Both the position numbers and the translations under genes were made by a program. This document shows, piece by piece, positions 24,231 through 31,629 of a stretch of 64,000 nt of DNA (position 1 is the first letter of the stretch; each line of letters begins with the position of its first letter). The notes under the pieces were generated by a model. That model was not told the origin of the DNA. It was given only the letters and a program-made list of their open reading frames with translations, and did not search any database. Location: contig CAVOGC010000040.1 in NCBI GenBank assembly GCA_963695105.1, forward strand, positions 1 to 64,000. The letters run 5' to 3'. This DNA is from Competibacter sp963695105. Lineage in GTDB: Bacteria; Pseudomonadota; Gammaproteobacteria; Competibacterales; Competibacteraceae.

Positions 24231-26366
24231 ATGAATAGCATTAATTTCACCTTCTCGGACTTAATTGCCGGTTATGTCACCCGCCATGACAATGCCAGCG
24301 ACAGTTTTGGCTTGAAAACCTCGGACGGCCGCGAATACACGGTGCATATTGCCGTCAATTGCTATGCGGAACTGGTCCGGAATTTGGGCGAGGCATTCCA
24401 CGATGCCAGCGGAGCCATGCGCGAGATGCTGACACCCGGCCGGTTTCTGTTCACCTACGGCATTTTTTATCCAGACGGTGCCAACGGCGATTGTCGGTTC
24501 GATGTCAAACACATCGTTTTTCTGGGCCGGACCGAGAACGAGTACCTATTCGAAAAACAGGACTGGTGGATTCACCAGATCCGTCAATTGGCCGATTTCT
24601 ATCTCACCGCTGAATTCGGTGATGGCGATATCGATTATGCCCGGTATCGCACCAATCTGGCGCTTACCGGCGAGAAATTGCGCAGCGGTCGGCAGGAAAC
24701 CGACACTATTTCCCGACTGGTGTACGGCTTTTCCTCGGCGTTTTTGCTGACCGGGGATGAACGCTATCTGGAAGCCGCGCAAAAAGGCACCAAGTACCTG
24801 CGCGACCACTTCCGCTTCAAGGACAAGAGCGAAGATATTTGCTACTGGTATCACGCCGTTGACCTCAACGACGACGGCACCGAGCAAAAAATTTTCGCCT
24901 CCGAATTCGGTGACGACTATCACGCCCTTCCCTGTTACGAGCAAATCTACGCCTTGGCCGGACCTACCCAAACTTACCGGGCAACCGGCGACCGGCTGAT
25001 CATGGACGACATCAAATCCACCATTAACTTATTCAACCGTTTTTACAAGGATAAAAGCGAGAAAGGCGGTTATTACTCGCACATCGACCCCATTACCCTA
25101 AGCCCTTACAGCGAGACTCTGGGACACAATCGGGCGCGAAAAAACTGGAATTCGGTCGGCGATCACGCACCCGCCTATTTAATCAACTTGTGGCTGGCGA
25201 CCGAAGCACCGGAATACGCGGATTTCCTGGAATACACGTTCGATACCATCGCCCGGCGTTTTCCCGATTATGAGGAAAGCGATTTCGTGCAGGAGAAGTT
25301 CCACGACGATTGGTCCAAGGACCAGACCTGGGGCTGGCAGCAGAACCGGGCGGTGGTCGGCCATAACCTCAAGATCGCCTGGAATCTGATGCGCATGAAC
25401 AGCCTGAAGAACAAGGAAGATTATGTGGCCCTGGCGACCAAAATTGCAGGACTGATGCCCAAGGCGGGCGGCGACCCGCAACGTGGCGGCTGGTATGACG
25501 TGGTTGAGCGCGTCCTCGGTCCGGGCGAGAAATTCCACCGCTTCGCCTGGCACGATCGCAAAGCCTGGTGGCAGCAGGAGCAAGGCATTCTGGCCTATCT
25601 CATTCTGCATGGCGTACTCAAGGAGCCCGAGCATCTGCGCATCGCCCGCGAGTCCTCGGCGTTCTACAACGCCTGGTTTTTGGATACCGACAGCGGCGGG
25701 GTGTATTTCAACGTTCTGGCCAACGGCCAACCCTATGCCTTGGGCACCGAGCGCGGCAAAGGCAGCCACTCGATGGCCGGCTATCATTCCTTCGAACTGG
25801 CTTATCTATCGGCGGTGTATACCAATTTGCTGATCACCAAGGAGCCGATGGATTTCTACTTCAAACCCATGCCGGGTGGGTTTGCCGACAACATGTTGCG
25901 GGTGCAGCCGGACATTCTGCCCAAGGGCAGCATTCATATCAGCGAGGTGTGGGTCAATGGCCATGCCTACGACGACTTCGACGCCGACGCCTTGACGGTG
26001 AAACTACCCGAGGGTCATGGCGAAATCACCGTGCGAGTGCGCATTGCCCCAACCGAAGTGGATTTCACCGCCGATCTGGTCGAAGTGGTCGGCGGCATGG
26101 CCAAGATCGCCTTGCAAGGCGCGCTCGGACCGCGAGGCATCAGATATCTGGAGGAACAGGTCGAAGCGGCGCGAGCGCGGAACGTCGGTGGTATTCTATT
26201 CGACATGGGCAAACTGGATTCCATCAGCAGCGAGGCCCTGCGTTACATCGTGTTCAGCAAGCAGACCTTCGGATCGTCCTTCAAACTCTCCGTGGCCGGT
26301 GCTCAAGCGGATGTGAAAAGCGCCATCGAAGCCAGCGAACTCAATGATGAAGTGAGCTGGGTTTAA
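24231..26366 (+). CDS. AGE-fold (alpha/alpha)6 protein fused to a STAS domain
   Basis: A 711-residue multidomain protein. Residues 1-110 form an unrecognised beta-rich domain. Residues about 110-550 resemble the N-acylglucosamine 2-epimerase / six-hairpin sugar-isomerase fold: repeated helical pairs, WYHAVDLND, a WNSVGDHAPAYL block, QTWGWQQNRAVVGHNLKIAWNL cut short here as TWGWQQNRAVVGHNLK, and GSHSMAGYHSFELAYL. Residues about 605-711 are a STAS domain with LDSISSEALRYI, where Ser666/667 occupy the usual phosphorylation site. STAS domains bind anti-sigma kinases or regulate transporters, so the enzyme may be under partner-switch control. I know of no characterised example. A stop and hairpin end the cluster. 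Confidence 0.75.
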   Translation: MNSINFTFSDLIAGYVTRHDNASDSFGLKTSDGREYTVHIAVNCYAELVRNLGEAFHDASGAMREMLTPGRFLFTYGIFYPDGANGDCRFDVKHIVFLGRTENEYLFEKQDWWIHQIRQLADFYLTAEFGDGDIDYARYRTNLALTGEKLRSGRQETDTISRLVYGFSSAFLLTGDERYLEAAQKGTKYLRDHFRFKDKSEDICYWYHAVDLNDDGTEQKIFASEFGDDYHALPCYEQIYALAGPTQTYRATGDRLIMDDIKSTINLFNRFYKDKSEKGGYYSHIDPITLSPYSETLGHNRARKNWNSVGDHAPAYLINLWLATEAPEYADFLEYTFDTIARRFPDYEESDFVQEKFHDDWSKDQTWGWQQNRAVVGHNLKIAWNLMRMNSLKNKEDYVALATKIAGLMPKAGGDPQRGGWYDVVERVLGPGEKFHRFAWHDRKAWWQQEQGILAYLILHGVLKEPEHLRIARESSAFYNAWFLDTDSGGVYFNVLANGQPYALGTERGKGSHSMAGYHSFELAYLSAVYTNLLITKEPMDFYFKPMPGGFADNMLRVQPDILPKGSIHISEVWVNGHAYDDFDADALTVKLPEGHGEITVRVRIAPTEVDFTADLVEVVGGMAKIALQGALGPRGIRYLEEQVEAARARNVGGILFDMGKLDSISSEALRYIVFSKQTFGSSFKLSVAGAQADVKSAIEASELNDEVSWV

Positions 26367-26379
26367 CCTCGCACTTGCT

Positions 26380-26413
26380 CAAGGCGGGCTCACGGAATGA
26401 GGAGCCCGCCTTG
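26380..26413 (+). terminator. Hairpin terminating the glgX cluster
   Basis: A 12-bp stem, CAAGGCGGGCTC with its complement around a 10-base loop, lies 13 bp after the AGE-STAS stop. The T-run is absent, but the position between two convergent genes fits a terminator. Confidence 0.6.
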
Positions 26414-26437
26414 CCATCCGCGCCAACCGGCGCGCAC

Positions 26438-27232
26438 CTATTTCTGGGCTTTCGCGATTTCGAGGATTCTTGAGTAACCGTGCGGAAAACCGATGTTGAC
26501 TTCTCCCATCGCGGGATGATCCATCTCGATAACCACATAGACCACGACCGCAATCAGGGCCGCCAGAAGAGACATCATGATGATATGTGCCCAGACGTTC
26601 TCGGTTCCGAAAAGGAAGGTGAAACTGATGGTAATGATGGCTCCAACCACGACTCCAATCCAGATGGCGCTCGGCAATTCTTCATGTGTAGCCTGATAGC
26701 GGAGATTACGATATTTTGCCAAGTCATTCAGGTTTGCAAGAATCTGGGTATATAGAATCTGTTCATGTCTGCTGTCGGGAATAATACCGTCGATCAGAGC
26801 AAGCAACTGATTCATGGTTGTTATCGGGCCACTGGACAATTGTTCGGCATGTACTGGGTCTTGTTCTTCAACAGCCTGACTGGCGTACTTTAACAGTCCA
26901 TCCCTCATGGCATCAGATGCTGTCTTGTCTGGATAGGTTACGATATTTTTATACAGGACTATGACGCTACTGCTCTCATTTTCGACATTCGCATTGGCAT
27001 CATTAAATTGCTCCCACACGACGATAACCACAAACGCCAACAGCACGCCATAAGTGACGCCCAAGGTCGCAAAAACGAAACCGGCTACATCATTGTGAAT
27101 CTGTCTGATTTTAACCGGCACGAAGCGGTGGACCATGAGAAACCCTATAATTGAAAAAGATATCGCAATAACCACCAATGAAGAGACAGCTAGCCATTGG
27201 GGTAATATGAGCAGTTGGGCGGAAAGCGACAT
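26438..27232 (-). CDS. DUF4239-like four-helix membrane protein
   Basis: A 264-residue membrane protein resembling the DUF4239 (bestrophin-like) family. Two helices occur near the N-terminus (LAVSSLVVIAISFSIIGFLM cut at 20 residues, and a second near residues 53-72), a soluble helical region of about 110 residues follows, then two C-terminal helices (IWIGVVVGAIITISFTFLF cut, and one near 210-232). I start at ATG 27232 behind GGAGA, not at 27331. It is convergent with the glgX cluster, is also low in GC, and lies at the right end of the block that splits the hyp genes. No function is known for the family. Confidence 0.65.
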   Translation of the reverse strand: MSLSAQLLILPQWLAVSSLVVIAISFSIIGFLMVHRFVPVKIRQIHNDVAGFVFATLGVTYGVLLAFVVIVVWEQFNDANANVENESSSVIVLYKNIVTYPDKTASDAMRDGLLKYASQAVEEQDPVHAEQLSSGPITTMNQLLALIDGIIPDSRHEQILYTQILANLNDLAKYRNLRYQATHEELPSAIWIGVVVGAIITISFTFLFGTENVWAHIIMMSLLAALIAVVVYVVIEMDHPAMGEVNIGFPHGYSRILEIAKAQK

Positions 27233-27491
27233 AGTGTCTCCAACGAAAGATGAATAAAAATCGTCAACCTCGGATAAAACCGCAGGCTTGTGATTGATGA
27301 ACTGTCCAAAACGGTTCGTATTTGGTATCACTTGAAGCCAGCGACCAAAATCAATTCAAGTTTAGCTGATGCAACAGAGTATGTTGATGGTATCGATATC
27401 AGCGTATGCACATCATCGAGCATCTCATTTTCTCTATCTTGTGTTCCCTACCCCGCCTCATCCATGTCGTGCTTTTGGAGGGTCGTTCAGA

Positions 27492-27731
27492 ATGTGCCTC
27501 GCCATTCCCGCGCAAGTAACCGAGTTGGTCGACATCGAGCACGCCGTGGTGGACATGGGCGGCGTGCGCAAGTTGATTTCCATCGCACTGGTGGACGACT
27601 TGCAAATCGGCGATTACGTCATCGTCCACGTCGGCTATGCCCTCAACCGCCTGGACCCGGAAGAGGCGGCGGAAACCCTGCGGCTGATCGCCGAATTCTC
27701 GGAGGTGGCGAACGATGAAGTACCTGGATGA
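27492..27731 (+). CDS. hypC: Hydrogenase assembly chaperone HypC
   Basis: A 79-residue HypC beginning MCLAIPAQV, with Cys2 as the residue that binds HypD and the iron precursor. The ATG at 27492 follows GGAGGG; in-frame sequence further upstream to 27369 is not HypC-like. It overlaps hypD by 17 bp. It is distinct from the paralogue at 6977-7219, which probably serves the Hyb enzyme directly. Confidence 0.92.
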   Translation: MCLAIPAQVTELVDIEHAVVDMGGVRKLISIALVDDLQIGDYVIVHVGYALNRLDPEEAAETLRLIAEFSEVANDEVPG

Positions 27732-28887
27732 ATTTCGCGACGGTCGGCTGGCGCAAGGCCTGGCTGCCCGTATCCAGCGGGAGATTCAACCGGACCGTCG
27801 GTATGCGCTGATGGAATTCTGCGGTGGCCACACCCACGCCATCTGCCGCTATGGTATCGAAGACCTGTTGTCGGCCAAGGTGCGGCTGATTCACGGTCCC
27901 GGCTGTCCGGTGTGCGTGCTGCCGGGCGGACGTTTGCAGGCGGCGATCGATCTAGTGGAACGCGAACGGGTGATTCTGTGCAGCTACGGCGATCTGCTGC
28001 GCGTGCCCGGCGCCCAGGGCGACACCCTGCTCAAGGCCAAGGCGCGCGGCGCGGACGTGCGGATGGTGTACTCGGTCAGCGATGCGCTGGAGATCGCCCG
28101 CGCTCATCCCGACCGGCCGGTGGTGTTCTTCGCCATCGGCTTCGAGACCACTACCCCGCCCACCGCCGTCGTCATCCGGCAAGCCCGGCGCGAGAGGCTG
28201 GGCAACTTCAGCGTGTACTGCAATCACGTCCTCACCCCGCCGGCGCTGCGGGCATTGCTGGCCACCCTCCCTCCCCCCTCATTATTCTCCTCCGCCATGA
28301 TCGAAAAGGGAGAGGAGTCGGAAGAAAAGGGGCACATTGACGGCTTCATCGGCCCCGCTCACGTCAGCACCGTCATCGGCACGCGCGCCTATGATTTTGT
28401 CGCCACGGAATACCGCCGGCCGCTGGTCATCGCCGGCTTCGAACCGCTGGACGTGTTGCAGTCGATTCTGATGCTGGTGCGCCAGATCAACGCGGGCGAG
28501 GTTCGGGTGGAAAACGAATACACTCGCGCCGTCGGCGCCGAGGGCAACCGCAAGGCGCAACAGTTGATGGAGGAGGTGTTCGAAGTCCGCCCGAGCTTCG
28601 AATGGCGTGGCCTGGGCGAATTGCCGGACAGCGCTCTGGCGATCCGGCCGGAGTTCGCCGACTGGGACGCCGAGCGCCGCTTCGCCGTCGCCTCGATTCA
28701 GGCCAGCGACCACAAGGCCTGCGCCTGCGCCGAGGTGTTGCGCGGCGTCAAGCGTCCGGAAGAGTGCAAGGTGTTCGCCACCACCTGCACCCCCGATCAT
28801 CCACTCGGTTCCTGCATGGTCTCGGCCGAAGGCGCCTGCGCGGCGCACTATCACTATGGGCGATTCCGGCAGGCGGTGGCCTCATGA
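27715..28887 (+). CDS. hypD: Hydrogenase maturation protein HypD
   Basis: A 390-residue iron-sulfur protein that with HypC assembles the Fe(CN)2CO unit. Conserved motifs are present: FCGGHTHAICRYG near 35-47, GPGCPVCVLP at 61-70, GFETTTPPTA, NHVLTPPA, and the C-terminal cluster region with CACAEVLRG and GSCMVS. It is about 17 residues longer than usual. The extra part is residues about 185-207 (PPPSLFSSAMIEKGEESEEK), encoded by a CTCC-rich/GGGAGAGG palindromic element inserted in frame just before IDGFIGPAHVS. The stop overlaps the hypE start (ATGA). Confidence 0.93.
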   Translation: MKYLDEFRDGRLAQGLAARIQREIQPDRRYALMEFCGGHTHAICRYGIEDLLSAKVRLIHGPGCPVCVLPGGRLQAAIDLVERERVILCSYGDLLRVPGAQGDTLLKAKARGADVRMVYSVSDALEIARAHPDRPVVFFAIGFETTTPPTAVVIRQARRERLGNFSVYCNHVLTPPALRALLATLPPPSLFSSAMIEKGEESEEKGHIDGFIGPAHVSTVIGTRAYDFVATEYRRPLVIAGFEPLDVLQSILMLVRQINAGEVRVENEYTRAVGAEGNRKAQQLMEEVFEVRPSFEWRGLGELPDSALAIRPEFADWDAERRFAVASIQASDHKACACAEVLRGVKRPEECKVFATTCTPDHPLGSCMVSAEGACAAHYHYGRFRQAVAS

Positions 28888-29933
28888 GTTCCCGGCGGGA
28901 AGCCTACGCCCGCAAGCTCGATCTCGCCCGGGGTTGCGTCGAAATCGGCCACGGCGGCGGCGGCCGGGCGATGGCGCAGTTGATCGAGGAATTATTTCTG
29001 GCCGCGTTCGACAACGACTGGCTGCGCGCCCAGGATGACTGCGCCCGTTTGACCGTTCCGACCGGGCGGCTGGTGATGGCCACCGACAGCCATGTGGTGT
29101 CGCCGCTGTTCTTCCCCGGCGGCGACATCGGTTGCCTCTCGGTGCACGGCACGCTCAACGACGTGGCGATGGCCGGCGCGCGACCGCTGTATCTGGCCGC
29201 CGGCTTCATTCTGGAGGAAGGCTTCCCGCTGGCCGATTTGCAGCGCATCGTGGAATCGATGGCGCGGGCGGCGCGGGCGGCGGAGGCGCCCATCGTCACC
29301 GGCGACACCAAGGTGGTGGAGCGCGGCAAGGGCGACGGGGTATTCATCACCACCACCGGCGTCGGCGTGATTCCGCCCGGTGTGGACATCTCCGCCAGTC
29401 GGGCGCGGCCGGGCGACGCGGTTCTGCTCAGCGGCTCGCTGGGCGAGCACGGCATGGCGGTGCTGGCGCAACGGGAGAACCTGAGCTTCGACGCGCCGAT
29501 CGAGTCGGATACCGCCGCCTTGCACGGTCTGGTGGCGGCGATGGTGGCGGCGGTTCCGGACATTCATTGCCTGCGTGATCCCACTCGCGGCGGCTTGAGC
29601 AGCGCCCTGAACGAAATCGCCCGCCAGTCCGACGTCGGGATGCGGCTACGCGAAGCGGCCATTCCGGTGAAGGAACCGGTGCGGGCGCTGTGCGAGTTTC
29701 TCGGGCTGGACCCGCTCTACGTCGCCAACGAGGGCAAGCTGCTGGCGATCTGCCCGGCGGAAGCGGCGGAGACCTTGCTGGCGGCGATGCGCGCCCATCC
29801 GCTGGGCCGGGAAGCCACCCTGATCGGCGAGGTGGTGGCGGACCCGCACGGCTTCGTGGAGATGGAGACGGTTTTTGGCGGGCGGCGACTGGTGGACTGG
29901 CTGAGCGGGGAACAGTTGCCGAGGATTTGTTGA
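28884..29933 (+). CDS. hypE: Hydrogenase maturation protein HypE
   Basis: A 349-residue PurM-like ATPase that dehydrates the carbamoyl group on its C-terminal cysteine to a cyanide. Seen features: IGHGGGGRAMAQLIEE near the N-terminus, TDSHVVSPLFFPGGDIG for ATP binding, TGDTKVVERG, DPTRGGLSSALNEIA, and the exact C-terminal PRIC with the carrier Cys last. It starts at ATG 28884, which overlaps the hypD stop. Confidence 0.95.
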   Translation: MSSRREAYARKLDLARGCVEIGHGGGGRAMAQLIEELFLAAFDNDWLRAQDDCARLTVPTGRLVMATDSHVVSPLFFPGGDIGCLSVHGTLNDVAMAGARPLYLAAGFILEEGFPLADLQRIVESMARAARAAEAPIVTGDTKVVERGKGDGVFITTTGVGVIPPGVDISASRARPGDAVLLSGSLGEHGMAVLAQRENLSFDAPIESDTAALHGLVAAMVAAVPDIHCLRDPTRGGLSSALNEIARQSDVGMRLREAAIPVKEPVRALCEFLGLDPLYVANEGKLLAICPAEAAETLLAAMRAHPLGREATLIGEVVADPHGFVEMETVFGGRRLVDWLSGEQLPRIC

Positions 29934-29945
29934 GATCACACTGCA

Positions 29946-31421
29946 CTAATCCGCCCGCTCCACCTTCACCACCTTGATCATGTTGGTGCCGCCGGACACG
30001 CCGACCGGCACCCCGGCGGTGAACACCACCCGCTCGCCTTCCCGCACCATGCCCTTGTTGAGCAGAAACTCGGTGGCGGAACTCAGCAGATCGTCCACCG
30101 ACTGGACGGCGCCCAGTTGCAGCGGCTCCACCCCCCACACCAGCGCCAGCTTGCGCAGGGTGGACGGCTTCGGACTGAAGGCGATCAGCGGCATCAGCGG
30201 CCGGAACTTGGTCAGAGCCCAACACGCTCGCCCCACTGTTGGTGAAACTCACCAGGTAACGAGCGCAGACCTTGCCGGCCAGATCGATGGTGGCGAAGTG
30301 GACGGCATCCTCGACCGACAGGCAGGCGTTGGACAGCAGCGCCTCCTGGGTGACCACGTTCCGGCGCACCAGGGTCTTGAACACTTCGCTGGTCTCGACG
30401 GTCAGCGCGATGTTCTTCATCATCCGCACCGCCTCGACCGGATACTGACCGGCGGCGGTTTCCGCCGACAGCATCACCGCATCGGTCCCGTCGAGAATGG
30501 CGTTGGCCACGTCGTTGGCCTCGGCGCGGGTCGGGCGCGGGTTGTTGATCATCGATTCCAGCATCTGGGTGGCGGTGATCACCGGCTTGCCGGCCAGATT
30601 GCACTTGTGGATGAGGCTCTTTCTGCATGATCGGCACGTCCTGCGGCGAGGTCTCCACCCCCAGATCGCCGCGCGCCACCATGATCGCGTCGGCCACCGC
30701 GATGATGCCGTCGATGTGCCGGAACGCTTCCGGCTTCTCGATCTTGGCGATGATCGGCAGCTTGCGGCCGTGCGCGGTCAGCATCAGCTCGATCAGCTCC
30801 TTGACATCGGCGGCCTCGCGTACAAAGGACAGCGCCACGTAATCCAGGCCGTGGTCGTAGGCGAACTGTAAATCGCGCCGGTCCTTTTCCGTGATCGCGG
30901 AAATATTCAGCTTGATGTTGGGCAGGTTGACGCCCTTGCGCGGCTTCAGGCGACCACCGTTGACCACGCCGGGTGAATATCTCGTGCCCCTCGACCCGCT
31001 CGACGATGCATTCGAACAAGCCGTCGTCGATCAGAATCCGGTCGCCGGCATTGACTTCCTCGTGCAGGCCGCGATGGTCGATGGCCACCTTCTTGACGCC
31101 GTCGTGCACGCCGCCGATCAGATCGTCGGTGCTCAGCACCAGCGTCTCGCCGGCACCCACTTCGAGAAATTCTCCGTCCAGTTGGCCAAGACGGATCTTG
31201 GGGCCTTGCAGATCCTGAAAGATGGCGACATGCCGATTCAGTTTTTGCGCCGCTTCCCGCACCCGCCGAACGGCCAATTCGTGATCTTCCAAGGAGCCGT
31301 GCGAGAAGTTCAGCCGGATCACATCCGCGCCTTCCCGCAGCAGTCGCTCGACCGTCTCCGGATCGCGGGAACTCGGCCCCAGCGTCGCCACAATCTTGGT
31401 GAATTTCATGATCTTCGACAT
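29946..31421 (-). pseudogene. pyk: Pyruvate kinase with three frameshifts
   Basis: Pyruvate kinase makes pyruvate and ATP from phosphoenolpyruvate. All parts of a normal protein (about 490 residues) are present but in three different frames: residues from MSKIMKFTKIVATLGPSSRD to EGHEIFTR (frame change near 30969), VNGGRLKPRKGVNLP to QDVPIMQK including KIEKPEAFRHIDGI and ARGDLGVE (change near 30618), ITATQMLESM to FTNSGAS (change near 30219), then TKFRPLMPLIAFSPKP to the stop. Each change is repaired by removing one base. The protein sequence between the shifts is well conserved, so decay would have to be very recent; sequencing error is a serious alternative. Divergent from the GH57 gene. Confidence 0.82.
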
Positions 31422-31629
31422 ATTCGCCGCGCCCCTCGCTGAAAGAGTGGATAAAAGTCAGAACAATCAAATTGTTGTTATTTATAGTCGGGCTCAAGAA
31501 GTGTAAAGGACACCACCGGCCGCTCAAAGCGGTTTGCGCGGCGGGCCGGCCATTTCGACTCTTGACGGCAAGTCGCGTCCGGCGGTCTAAACTCACTCCA
31601 TCCCTGTAGAACCCACACGAGGTTAAGCA

